Source of the DNA: Dehalococcoidia bacterium
Lineage (GTDB): Bacteria; Chloroflexota; Dehalococcoidia; Lucifugimonadales; Lucifugimonadaceae
Length of the DNA: 52,934 nucleotides
NCBI GenBank assembly: GCA_012959765.1
Contig: DUCO01000047.1
Span: 579-53,512, forward strand
Direction: 5' to 3'
The position numbers were made by a program, and so were the translations under genes. The notes under the pieces were generated by a model, which saw only the letters and a program-made list of their open reading frames with translations, did no database searches and was not told where the DNA came from. Below, piece by piece: positions 9,704-18,769 of the stretch (the stretch's first letter is position 1; every line of letters begins with the position of its first letter).

Positions 9704-10534
9704 CTACGCCGAGTGAATCCGGTTCCACCGATTCGCCAGGTCAATGCAGCGCATGAACTCAACGCCTTCGCGCTGTTTCATGTGCTCTATCAGGCTGTCC
9801 AAAGCTTCGAGTCGTGCGAACCGGCCCGACGTGTGCGGGTGCATCGTCAGCATGAACGCCCTGTTTGCCCGATACGCCCCATCAAACTCCCACTGCCATG
9901 CCGTTAGCACGTCGTTCGGTGTGTTCATTGGAGCAGTTTGACCCGCTACTGGCATGTACGTGTAATACGGGGCGTCATCGAGCGCCCAGTGAACCGGAAG
10001 TTCAACAAGACTCTGGCCCTCTTCACCAACGAAATATGGAATATCGTCGCCCATCAGGCTCGAGTCGTAAACGAATCCTCGCTCATGCAACAGGCGAAGC
10101 GAATCAGCCGAAAGCTCCCATGAAGGCGATCTGTAACCTTTGGGCCGCTCACCCGTAATTCCTTCCAAAATGTCGGAACCCAGATCGAGTATTCCGCCCT
10201 CACTCTCGTGTGGTCCCAGCGATGAAGGCGGCTCGTGCAGATATCCGTGATGCGCTACTTGGTGTCCGCTTGCAGCCACGTATTTCACGATCGACTCATG
10301 ACGTTCGGCCACCCAGCCCGGAACGAAAAAAGTAGCCTGAATATCGTGCTTTTCGAGCAGGTCGAGAATTCTTGCGGTACCGACTCGCGGTCCGAACTCA
10401 CCCATCGAAATAGCGCTCGGGTGATCGGCGAGTTCAGGGTTTCGACGCATCGTCGCTGAAGGACCATCGATGTCGAAGGTCAGTATCACCACACATCGGG
10501 TATCGCCGTCTGTGTTGGCCCAGATCGAATCCAT
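9704..10534 (-). CDS. Polysaccharide deacetylase family protein (NodB domain)
   Basis: The 276-residue protein carries a NodB-type domain without a signal peptide. LTFDIDGPS supplies the first acidic pair; VAHHGYLHEPPSS supplies the H-x3-H metal site; FRPG-like motifs are replaced by GYRSPSWE; and MLTMHPHTSGR supplies the late histidine. The pattern is closer to the cytoplasmic HpPgdA/PuuE type, which acts on small amides such as allantoin or on unknown ligands, than to secreted chitin deacetylases. It is the last gene of a minus-strand run, 40 bases after the GMC oxidoreductase, which argues for a role in small-molecule catabolism. Confidence 0.82.
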   Translation of the reverse strand: MDSIWANTDGDTRCVVILTFDIDGPSATMRRNPELADHPSAISMGEFGPRVGTARILDLLEKHDIQATFFVPGWVAERHESIVKYVAASGHQVAHHGYLHEPPSSLGPHESEGGILDLGSDILEGITGERPKGYRSPSWELSADSLRLLHERGFVYDSSLMGDDIPYFVGEEGQSLVELPVHWALDDAPYYTYMPVAGQTAPMNTPNDVLTAWQWEFDGAYRANRAFMLTMHPHTSGRFARLEALDSLIEHMKQREGVEFMRCIDLANRWNRIHSA

Positions 10535-10574
10535 GTTCGCCCCTTTATCCCGTAGTCAGTCCCGTCGTTTCGTA

Positions 10575-12116
10575 CTAAGCGATGATCAACTCCGCCATCC
10601 GCTCAGCCATCGCAATAACCGTTGCATTTATGTTCGCCCGCACACACGTCGGCATGATCGACGCATCGACAACCCTCAGGCCTTCCACACCTCGCACGCT
10701 ACCGTGCTGGTCAACAACCGCCATAGGATCGGAATCGACGCCCATCTTATTCGTGCAAGAAATGTGGTGACCGGTTGTCACATCCCTGCGTATCCAGTCT
10801 TCCAGCGCCTCAACGTCATCAAGAATGTCGCCTGAAGGATACTCGCCATCAACAACAATCTCCCTGAACTCGGGACCCTCAACCAGTTTCGCCATCTTGC
10901 GCACGCCTTCACGCATGCGAGTCAAATCCCACGGGTCGTCGAAGTAGTTGAAATCGATGATCGGATGGTCGGCAATATCAGTTGAAGCCAATCGAATTTC
11001 ACCCTTGCTGAATGCCATGTTCAGCGTCAAATTCATCAGAATGCCGATCGGCGTGTTCCTGTCACCACCACGATCCGTACGCTCTGTGGCAATCGAACTT
11101 ACGTAAACAATCATGTCGTTCCGGTTGTCGGAACCTTCGGCTGTGTACCGGAGCCCCACCTGCATCCGCTTTCGATCGAGGTGAAATTTGTAGTCGGGTT
11201 TAGTGTTCCAGACCATCGGAGCCATCGGGTGATCTTGAAGGTTCTGGCCGACACCGGGCAGATCGACAATCACTTCAATTCCGTGTTCACGCAGATGCTC
11301 GGCAGGCCCAATGCCCGAAAGCATAAGTAACTGCGGAGAAACCACCGCTCCAGCCGAAACAATAACTTCGTTCGACCGTACCTCGAACATCTCACCACCG
11401 GATTCCGCGATCACGCCAACGGCACGACCATTTTCGATGATGACTCGATGCACCAAACTATCGGCACGGATAGTGAGATTCAGCCGGTGTCGACCCCCCG
11501 CCAGATAGCCAAGTGAAGTGCTGATTCGCACGCCATCGATATTGTTGAACGGCAGTGGCCCGACACCGCTTGAGTCGGGCAGATTATGATCCGGGCAGTC
11601 CGGAATTCCCGCCGCCCGGCATGCTTCGTAGAAAGCGGTCTGGGTAGGCAGCCAATCTTCAGATCTGGCTCGTTCGCAACTGATCGGACCGCCCTTGCCA
11701 TGGAAATCACCACCATAATCGAGGTCGTTTTCCGATCGCCTGAACGCCGATAGAAGATTCTTGTACGACCACTCGTCGAGCCCCGATTCTGCCCAAGAGT
11801 CGTAGTCTTCCGGCACTCCTCTGAGAAAAATCTGGGCATTGATCGCTGTCGACCCTCCAACGGCACGCCCTCGCGGCACAAGTATCGGCTCAGAATCATC
11901 CGTTCCCTTCGCCCGGTAGGCCCAGTCGTGTGGATTATCGGCGACGTTGGCCGCACCGCTCAAACCATATTTGAGCTCATCGGGCAGTGTTTCGAAATCC
12001 GGGTAATCCGGGCCCGGTTCAAGCAGCAATACATTGCGAGTTGGATCTTCAGAAAGTCTGGCAGCCAGAACAGCACCGGCCGCTCCTGCTCCCACGATCA
12101 CTGTGTTGTAATTCAA
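10575..12116 (-). CDS. GMC family FAD oxidoreductase (choline dehydrogenase-like)
   Basis: I choose a TTG at 12116 (513 residues) because agaagggcagg sits just upstream and the FAD motif YNTVIVGAGAAGAVLAARL then starts at residue 3. A GTG at 12161 would add 15 unlikely residues. GMC signature 1 is PRGRAVGGSTAINAQIFLRG and signature 2 is SAGAVVSPQLLMLSGIGP. The C-terminal block has HHISCTNKMG and VRANINATVIAMAER, supplying the His and Asn positions of the active site. The family oxidises alcohols using FAD and passes electrons to oxygen or quinone. It lies between the luciferase-like gene and the deacetylase. Confidence 0.88.
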   Translation of the reverse strand: MNYNTVIVGAGAAGAVLAARLSEDPTRNVLLLEPGPDYPDFETLPDELKYGLSGAANVADNPHDWAYRAKGTDDSEPILVPRGRAVGGSTAINAQIFLRGVPEDYDSWAESGLDEWSYKNLLSAFRRSENDLDYGGDFHGKGGPISCERARSEDWLPTQTAFYEACRAAGIPDCPDHNLPDSSGVGPLPFNNIDGVRISTSLGYLAGGRHRLNLTIRADSLVHRVIIENGRAVGVIAESGGEMFEVRSNEVIVSAGAVVSPQLLMLSGIGPAEHLREHGIEVIVDLPGVGQNLQDHPMAPMVWNTKPDYKFHLDRKRMQVGLRYTAEGSDNRNDMIVYVSSIATERTDRGGDRNTPIGILMNLTLNMAFSKGEIRLASTDIADHPIIDFNYFDDPWDLTRMREGVRKMAKLVEGPEFREIVVDGEYPSGDILDDVEALEDWIRRDVTTGHHISCTNKMGVDSDPMAVVDQHGSVRGVEGLRVVDASIMPTCVRANINATVIAMAERMAELIIA

Positions 12117-12249
12117 CGAACCTGCCCTTCTTATGTGCTGTTGCCACCTGATCAGACACACTGATACTGAGGAAGCTTCACCGGCGCTCCGAATTGATCC
12201 ACGGCATACGTCGCTTTCGGCCTAACTTACCAGAGAATCTGAGTGCGAA

Positions 12250-13308
12250 CTAAGCTTGTGCCTTGAGCTTGGGCATGACCTCTTTTGCAAACAGCTCCAT
12301 CGACCGCATCACCTTCTCGTGCGACAGCTGACCGATTCGCATCCAGGCCATCCAGTGGTTGGTATAAACACGTTCTGAATACGCCTGCATCGATTTCAGT
12401 ACAGTTTCAGGCGAAACGTAGCAGGCACCCCAACTCCACGGATCATCTGCCGACAGCCCCGCAATTTTCTCAGGCGATTCCGGGTACTCCTCGTATCCGC
12501 TGGATGGTCGCTCTCTGCCGGGCGCACCCGGTAGGAATGTTGAAAGAGCGTCATAGAACCACTGTGCGTTCGGTGCAGCATCACGCTGGGCTTCCTCGTC
12601 GGTGTCTGCCACGTGAATCTTCACGCTAAGTGGAAGATCGATATCTGAAAGCTGCTGTCCTCTTTTTTGCAGCTAGGCTTCATAGAGGTTTGTCCCGGCT
12701 TCCACGGTATCGATCGAAACGAAATTTAGTGAACGGATGATCGAAAGTCCCTGGCTCCCGGCACGATCATACGACCCCGGAGTTACCACTGTTTGGTAGA
12801 TCGGTGGATGTGGTTTTTGAACGGGTTTCGGGTATACCGAAACATCTTTGAACGACCGGTATTCACCTTCATACGAGAACGATTCCTCAGTCCATGCCTT
12901 CTGAATTATCTCCATAGCCTCGGCGAACATTCCTCGTGATGCTGTCTGGTCGATTTGGAATGCCTCGAACTCTGGAACCTGCCAGCCTCTTTCCACTCCG
13001 AGTGAAAATCGACCGCCGCTTAATTCGTCGATCAGTGCCGCATCTTCTGCGATTCGCAGCGGGTGTTGGAAAGGCAGAACCACCGCTGCAGTCCCTATAT
13101 TTATTCGCTTCGTGCGTTGACTGATTGCGGTGGCCAGAAGCAACGGATTGCCAATGATGCCCGGCGTTGCGTAGTGGTGCTCAGGTACCCAGACGGAGTC
13201 GAAACCCAGCTCCGCTGCGTAGTCGATCTCCTCAAGAATTTCCGAGAACACACGATCCTGAGGTAGATGTGAAAGATCACTGAACAAGAACATCAAGCCG
13301 ATTTTCAT
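12250..13308 (-). pseudogene. LLM-class flavin-dependent monooxygenase, interrupted by in-frame TAG
   Basis: The ATG at 13308 has a clear ribosome-binding site (gggag, 8 bases upstream). The first 211 codons encode a bacterial-luciferase-like barrel: MKIGLMFLFSD, ELGFDSVWVPEHHY, GTAAVVLPFQHPLRIAED and ELSGGRFSLGVERGW. A TAG at 12673-12675 then stops translation after GTNLYEA. The same frame continues through LQKRGQQLSDIDLPLS into KIHVADTDEEAQRDA and the family's C-terminal helices, ending at 12250. Bridging the stop gives about 352 residues, a normal family length. The downstream piece could restart at a GTG at 12624. A real nonsense mutation or a base-call error is likely; TAG is a common normal stop here, so recoding is unlikely. 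Confidence 0.82.
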
Positions 13309-13503
13309 AGCTGTCTCCCGTCGCAATACAAGCTGCAGTCCATGCTAAGCACTCGGGAATACCGCGCAAATTGCGATAACCATAGGTTCAGAGGCACCTT
13401 AGAGTTCCGGGAGCATGGAACGCATGATGGGAGTGTGATGATCAGACAGTTGCTGCACTATGTATAAAAAGTGCCTTGATGAAAATCTGAGTCGGGGAGC
13501 GGA

Positions 13504-14643
13504 CTAAACGCCAGCCTCAAGCCGGGCCATTTCAACTGCAAACCACAAAGCCATCGCACCACCTCGATCGTCGAGACCGTCGTTGTAGGGCCGGATGACA
13601 TATTCATCGAGTGTCGCAAGCGGGCCCGTGCCAACACATACATGCTCAAGTTCACCGCTATCGGAGATTCGCTGAGCAATACCGCTCCACGCTCGATTCA
13701 CCACTTCACGCCACTCGTTGCCGAGCCACCCAAGTCGCAATCCTCTGGCAATCGAATAGCCGATCATCGCGGTTGCGCTGAACTCCAGATATGTCTCCGG
13801 TAAGTCGATCACCTGGTGCCACATACCCGATTCGTCCTGCTGGCTCCTTAATCCGCCAAGATGACGAAGATGGGTCTGGAGCAACTCAGACCGAGAAGCG
13901 TGGTTCTCGGGCAAATAACTCAGCGCCTCGGCAAATCCCAGTGCAGCGAAGGCGTTTCCACGTCCCCAGAAGAACGGCGACGCCTTGCAGTGCCACCACA
14001 AACCGTTCGACTGAAGCGTGTCGGCAGAATCCAAATACTCAGCAAGCAAGCTCGTGTACTTCTCGTCGCCGGTGGTCTCAAAGGCTCGACCCAGCATCGT
14101 AGCCGCGAAAAAGAAATCCTCGACCCGAATATCTGGATCGAGAGGCCCTTCATCAACCGAAGTACCAAACAGATCGGCAGTAAACCGCACTAATTCGAGG
14201 TACGCCTCATCGCCCGTAGCCCGCGCCAGTTCGTCAGCCCAACAGACTCCCGCATAGTTCGCTGTGCCGTCAGACTCACTGAAAATCCCCGAATGATCGT
14301 TCAGATACTCGGCCACGATCGATGCAATATCGCCAGATGGGTCGTCAGACGAATCGGGTGAAAGTTCATGAAGACGCAACCGACCGCTCAGCGCCACTCC
14401 TTGCGTATACACCACCGACCGCTCAAGCACGTGGCCATAGTGGGTTGCAAGGTTCGACGCGTATTCGATTGGACTCTTCAACTTCTTCACCCGTTTGCTA
14501 TCTGGCAACAGGTAGCATCGCCAGCCTGTTGAAAACCCGCACGATAACTGAACAACAGAAGAATCGCTACGCACAAGGAAGGGATGCTGAGAATACTTCA
14601 AATAATGCTCAGACAGCGATGAAATGCGATAGAGTGCGTCCAT
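13504..14643 (-). CDS. Glycoside hydrolase family 88/105-like (alpha/alpha-toroid) protein
   Basis: The 379-residue protein shows the helical-hairpin pattern of unsaturated glucuronyl/rhamnogalacturonyl hydrolases. Key stretches are VEDFFFAATMLGRAFE, WWHCKASPFFWGRGNAFAALG (the conserved W-x-R-G-N block) and DESGMWHQVIDLPETYLEFS followed by SATAMIGYSIARGLR. No signal peptide is seen, so it would act on imported oligosaccharides. It may instead be a related six-hairpin glycosidase with another substrate. It is the first gene of the minus-strand run toward the luciferase-like and GMC genes, and it is divergent from DUF1800 with only 34 bases between the starts. Confidence 0.78.
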   Translation of the reverse strand: MDALYRISSLSEHYLKYSQHPFLVRSDSSVVQLSCGFSTGWRCYLLPDSKRVKKLKSPIEYASNLATHYGHVLERSVVYTQGVALSGRLRLHELSPDSSDDPSGDIASIVAEYLNDHSGIFSESDGTANYAGVCWADELARATGDEAYLELVRFTADLFGTSVDEGPLDPDIRVEDFFFAATMLGRAFETTGDEKYTSLLAEYLDSADTLQSNGLWWHCKASPFFWGRGNAFAALGFAEALSYLPENHASRSELLQTHLRHLGGLRSQQDESGMWHQVIDLPETYLEFSATAMIGYSIARGLRLGWLGNEWREVVNRAWSGIAQRISDSGELEHVCVGTGPLATLDEYVIRPYNDGLDDRGGAMALWFAVEMARLEAGV

Positions 14644-14677
14644 TCTGTGAAATAGCTACGAAATTCTGAGGCCGAAC

Positions 14678-16093
14678 ATGACAACGTCGAATGCCACCGA
14701 CCTTTCCCTTATGGCGCACCTTCTGAGGCGTGCCGGGTTTGGTTCCGACCGAGCCGAACTCGAACGGTATGCCGAACGAAGCTATGAAGAGGTTGTCGAC
14801 GACCTGCTCAGTCCGGATAAATTCGACGATGTTGAAGAAGAAGTTCTGACCCGCTACTACCCCGCACTTCACGCCGCAATCGACAACCCGGCTTCGTGGA
14901 ACGGTCGCTGGTTTTACAGGATGATCAATACGGAAAAACCGCTTGAAGAGAAGATGACACTCTTCTGGCACGGTGTTTTCGCGACCGGCTGGACCAAGAG
15001 CGAGCACACTCCCACCATTGTCGATCACATCCAGATGCTTCGCGAAAACTGCATGGCGAACTTCAGGGAATTGTTGATGGGGATTTCAAAAGACCCGGCG
15101 ATGATTTTCTGGCTCGACAACAATGAAAATCACGGAACCGCGATCAATGAGAATTACGGCCGAGAAATTCTCGAACTGTTTTCGATGGGCATTAGCAACT
15201 ACACCGAAGACGACATCAAAAGTGCCGCTCGGGCGTTCACTGGTTGGACCTACGAACAGCCCGTTCCGCTATACCCATACGGCCAGCGTTCGGTGAAATA
15301 CCTGTTCCGAGAAGACGACCACGATTTCGAAGAAAAGACGTTTCTGGGGCACAGTGGCAAACTCGACGGCGGAGATATCATCAACATCATCGCCGAACAG
15401 GAAGCCACCGCGAGATTTATCGGCCGGCACCTCTACAACTTCTTCGTAGCCGATGAAGCACAGGTTCCCGCATGGAGCATCGAACCTCCAGCCGATCCCA
15501 AGGCGATCGACGACATGGCGAAGACATGGATGGACTCAAAAGCCGATATCCGTGAAGTGCTGCGAACAATGTTTAACTCAGACTGGTTCAAAGCAGCTCG
15601 ATTCCAGCACGTTAAGTCGCCTACAGAATTCGTCGCAGGAGTGTTGAAGCTTTCTGGCGAATACGCCGAGCCGGGGCCAAACCTTCACAAGCTCGAAGGC
15701 ACGATTGTGGCTATGGGCCAGAAACTCATGGATCCGCCAAGCGTTGAAGGCTGGCACACCGGCAAAGAGTGGATCGACGGTGGAACACTGACAGAACGGG
15801 TCAACTACGCGGTCGACACCCTGAACGATCCCACTAAGCCCGGTGTGAAATCCATCATTGATCGCATCAAAGCCGCTGGCGAATCGACATCACCGACGCA
15901 ACTTGTTGAGGGTATTCTCGATCTGGTCGGACCGCTCGAGGTTCAACCCGAAACCCGCGAAACCCTGATCGCCCACGCTGAATCGGAAGGCCCTCTTGAT
16001 TGGAGTTCCGAAGCATCGGCGAACACCAGCGAAATCAGAGTGGTTCAAATGCTAACCCTCGTGGTTTCAGCACGAGAGTTTCAGTTCGCCTGA
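14678..16093 (+). CDS. DUF1800 family protein
   Basis: The 471-residue protein matches DUF1800 from near its start: LSLMAHLLRRAGFGSDRAEL, then EKMTLFWHGVFATGWTKSEH, INENYGREILELFSMG and the C-terminal DPPSVEGWHTGKEWIDGGTL. These are the conserved helices of this uncharacterised family, which is nearly always paired with DUF1501, as here. Many relatives are exported, but no signal peptide is visible, so this copy appears cytoplasmic. It starts a plus-strand cluster followed by DUF1501, an NHL protein and an MNT/HEPN pair. The biochemical role is unknown. Confidence 0.87.
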   Translation: MTTSNATDLSLMAHLLRRAGFGSDRAELERYAERSYEEVVDDLLSPDKFDDVEEEVLTRYYPALHAAIDNPASWNGRWFYRMINTEKPLEEKMTLFWHGVFATGWTKSEHTPTIVDHIQMLRENCMANFRELLMGISKDPAMIFWLDNNENHGTAINENYGREILELFSMGISNYTEDDIKSAARAFTGWTYEQPVPLYPYGQRSVKYLFREDDHDFEEKTFLGHSGKLDGGDIINIIAEQEATARFIGRHLYNFFVADEAQVPAWSIEPPADPKAIDDMAKTWMDSKADIREVLRTMFNSDWFKAARFQHVKSPTEFVAGVLKLSGEYAEPGPNLHKLEGTIVAMGQKLMDPPSVEGWHTGKEWIDGGTLTERVNYAVDTLNDPTKPGVKSIIDRIKAAGESTSPTQLVEGILDLVGPLEVQPETRETLIAHAESEGPLDWSSEASANTSEIRVVQMLTLVVSAREFQFA

Positions 16094-16152
16094 CCTTTGC
16101 TCCCTGGCCAGCACCCACCCATCTGCACAATCACGACGACGGAGAACACCAT

Positions 16153-17313
16153 ATGACGACCATTGAGAAGCCAACGAAAAAGAAAGATCCAGTATTGGTT
16201 GTCGTTCAGCTTTCTGGCGGGAACGACTTCATGAACACGGTGATTCCGTTCACCGAAGGTATCTACTACGACAACCGCCCACTGGTTGGCATCTCAGAAG
16301 ACAAGTCGCTTCCGTTCACCGACACTCTTGCGTGGCATCCCTCTGCAGCTGCCTTCAAGCGCATCTACGAGCGGGGCAACATGGCCATCATCCAGGGAGT
16401 CGGAACCGAGCACGCAAGTCGATCTCACTTCCGAGCCATGGACATCTGGCACACCTGCGAGCCCGAAATTGTTGCGACAGAAGGCTGGCTCGCCAAAGTG
16501 ATTCGCGAGATCGACCCCGACAGTGAAAACCCGGTTACAGCAGTGAACTTCGGGCGTGGATTGCCACGTGCACTTGCTGCACCTGGAGTGACCGCTACCT
16601 CCATCGGCGATCTCGACAACTACGGCCTCATGTCGGGTATCCAGTTGCAAGAAGAACGTGACCGCGATCTCCAGATATTCCAACGCATGTACACACCGGC
16701 AATCGGCTCCGGTCAGGTGATGAACTACCTGAGCCAGACTGGCCAGAACGTTCTTAGCGGTGCAGAAATGCTTGCCGAAGCACCACGATATTACAAGTCG
16801 AAGGTCGAGTACGCCGACAATCCGATCGCAAAGGCGCTTAGAGACGTCGTGCGAGTTCACACTGCTGGACTGGGCACGCGGATTTTCTACACAAGTCACG
16901 CCGGTTACGACCACCACGCACAGGAAGTTCCGGGTCACGCAAAACTGCTGACAGAACTCACCGACGCTATCGAAGATTTCATGCAGGATCTTCGAGATCA
17001 CGACGCAGCCGAAGAAGTGAACGTTCTCGTATTTACCGAGTTCGGTCGACGCATTAAGGACAACGGATCAGGCACAGATCACGGCACCGGTGGTGGCGCA
17101 TTCCTCATCGGCGAAAACGTGAAGGGCGGGCTCTATTCCGAATACCCATCACTTGCCGTTGCCGACTGGGTTTTCGGCGAAGACATGGACTTCACGATCG
17201 ACTTCAGAAGCGTGTACTCCACGATTCTGGATCAGTGGATGGGACTCGATCCTGTCGACATCGTCGGTGGCCAGTTCGAACAGTTCAACCCTTACACGAA
17301 GACAATGGTCTAG
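16153..17313 (+). CDS. DUF1501 family protein
   Basis: The ATG at 16153 follows a ggagaacacc site and gives 386 residues; the longer open frame upstream overlaps the DUF1800 end and is a shadow. Conserved DUF1501 elements are LVVVQLSGGNDFMNTVIP, the GTEHASRSHFRAMDIWHT segment, TSHAGYDHHAQEVPGHA and VFTEFGRRIKDNGSGTDHGTGG. The fold is alkaline-phosphatase/sulfatase-like and the His/Asp clusters could bind metal. Most relatives carry a Tat signal with a twin-arginine motif; this one starts directly at MTTIEKPTKKKD, so it should be cytoplasmic like its DUF1800 partner. Confidence 0.87.
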   Translation: MTTIEKPTKKKDPVLVVVQLSGGNDFMNTVIPFTEGIYYDNRPLVGISEDKSLPFTDTLAWHPSAAAFKRIYERGNMAIIQGVGTEHASRSHFRAMDIWHTCEPEIVATEGWLAKVIREIDPDSENPVTAVNFGRGLPRALAAPGVTATSIGDLDNYGLMSGIQLQEERDRDLQIFQRMYTPAIGSGQVMNYLSQTGQNVLSGAEMLAEAPRYYKSKVEYADNPIAKALRDVVRVHTAGLGTRIFYTSHAGYDHHAQEVPGHAKLLTELTDAIEDFMQDLRDHDAAEEVNVLVFTEFGRRIKDNGSGTDHGTGGGAFLIGENVKGGLYSEYPSLAVADWVFGEDMDFTIDFRSVYSTILDQWMGLDPVDIVGGQFEQFNPYTKTMV

Positions 17314-17354
17314 CCCCTTTTGGAAATCACGGGCGATTCATTTAGGAACTAAAT

Positions 17355-18356
17355 ATGACTAAACCACACGCACTGCTAAGGGCTGCTTTTCCGTATCACC
17401 ACACGCTTGGGATGCGCCGCGTAACCTCATCGCCAGCCGACATCGTTGCACTCGGCTATCATGGCGATATCTACGTGCTGAATCGCGTCGACGGCGAAGG
17501 CGGAGAAATCCGCCACACCAACTGGGATGACGAGGATATGGGAGATTTTGGTAGCGATTTTGTCTGGCCTGTCCAGATGATCGCTGGCCCCGACGATTCA
17601 CTTGTTATTTCAGATGAAGGCAACCACACGATCAGCTTCTGGACCAAAGATGGCCCCCAAATAAAATCCTGGGGCGACCACGGTTCTGGCGAAGGCCAAC
17701 TGAACCGTCCTTCGGGCATTGTTATCGATTCCGATGGCAACCTGATTGTCGCCGACACCATGAACCATCGCATCCAGAAATTCACGATAGACGGCGCGTT
17801 CATTTCTTCGTTCGGCGAGCTCGGCGAAGGTCATGGCCAGTTCAACATGCCATGGGGTGTTGATGTTGATCCTGACGACGGCTCAATAGTCGTTAGCGAC
17901 TGGCGAAACGACCGTGTACAAAAGTTCACGGCAAACGGCGAGTTCCTGTTGCAGTTCGGTACATCCGGAAGTGGACGAGGCGAACTCTCACGACCTGCCG
18001 GTGTATCGGTCGACAAACACGGCGACATATACGTTGCCGACCGTGGAAACCACCGAATCCAACTCTTCGGCCAAAACGGCAACTTCGTCGATGTGTTTAC
18101 CGGAAACGCCGGTCTCTCCGTAAGCGGACGCAAGTACATCACCGCAAACCCGAAGGTGCTTCGCTCACGTGAACTGATCGACCTTGTTGATGAGAAAAAC
18201 CTGCGTGGCCCAGCATCCGTGCGAGTTGTTGGCGACCTTATGTACATCCCGGACGCAGGGTCCCACCGCATTCAGATCTACAAGAAAGAGGCGTATGAAC
18301 TCAGCGAAAATGAGATTTATGCAGCTCCGAACGCCCCTTCGTTGTACACAGTTTGA
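17355..18356 (+). CDS. NHL-repeat beta-propeller protein
   Basis: The 333-residue protein has at least four NHL repeats between about residues 70 and 230, each with a G-Q/E-L-x-x-P-x-G-V-x-V-D/N core: EGQLNRPSGIVIDSDGNLIVAD, then GQFNMPWGVDVDPDDGSIVVSD and GELSRPAGVSVDKHGDIYVAD. A last partial blade reads VRVVGDLMYIPDAGSHRIQI near the C-terminus. Together these suggest a six-bladed propeller. There is no signal peptide. It starts 41 bases after DUF1501 with no terminator between them. NHL propellers bind proteins, RNA or small ligands; which one cannot be decided here. Confidence 0.85.
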   Translation: MTKPHALLRAAFPYHHTLGMRRVTSSPADIVALGYHGDIYVLNRVDGEGGEIRHTNWDDEDMGDFGSDFVWPVQMIAGPDDSLVISDEGNHTISFWTKDGPQIKSWGDHGSGEGQLNRPSGIVIDSDGNLIVADTMNHRIQKFTIDGAFISSFGELGEGHGQFNMPWGVDVDPDDGSIVVSDWRNDRVQKFTANGEFLLQFGTSGSGRGELSRPAGVSVDKHGDIYVADRGNHRIQLFGQNGNFVDVFTGNAGLSVSGRKYITANPKVLRSRELIDLVDEKNLRGPASVRVVGDLMYIPDAGSHRIQIYKKEAYELSENEIYAAPNAPSLYTV

Positions 18357-18423
18357 GGTGGCTACCCACGTTGGAATTTGAGGATCCAAAGGTTGTTTTC
18401 GACGACCAGACAGGTATCGTCAT

Positions 18424-18762
18424 ATGCCGATGATGTACGGATTTGGAGCCCAGCGAAAGCAAATTCTTGAAGCTGAGCTGGGTCGCCTCGTAGACGAAAT
18501 GCCACAGCTTGGAATGGTTTCGATGATCCTGGTTGGCCCGTTTGTTCGCGGCGAGGTCGGACCCGAAACAGTTCTCGATCTCGTCGTTGTTCAAGAAACC
18601 GATGAACCAGTGCACCGTCGCGCCGATTTCTGGACAACTCATTTGCGCCCGAGAATCGGCATGAATTTCTTTGTTTACACCCCCGACGAATTTGAAAACC
18701 CGGTAGGTGGCGATCGTATGATTCATGAAGCCGCCAACAACGGAGAAAGGGTCTACGGGTAA
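18424..18762 (+). CDS. MNT-type nucleotidyltransferase-like protein, degenerate active site
   Basis: The 112-residue protein has the minimal nucleotidyltransferase pattern, but with key losses. GPFVRGEVGPETVLDLVVV aligns with the G-S-x-A-R-G-E-x(5)-D-x-D motif: Ser is Pro, and the first catalytic Asp is Val, leaving only the second. The third acidic position, usually in a VDLLVYTPEEF-type strand, reads MNFFVYTPDEF, so Asp is Asn. It is therefore probably not an active transferase. Its stop is seven bases before the HEPN gene, the usual arrangement of MNT/HEPN toxin-antitoxin pairs, so it may act as a binding partner only. Confidence 0.72.
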   Translation: MPMMYGFGAQRKQILEAELGRLVDEMPQLGMVSMILVGPFVRGEVGPETVLDLVVVQETDEPVHRRADFWTTHLRPRIGMNFFVYTPDEFENPVGGDRMIHEAANNGERVYG

Positions 18763-18769
18763 ACGCCAC

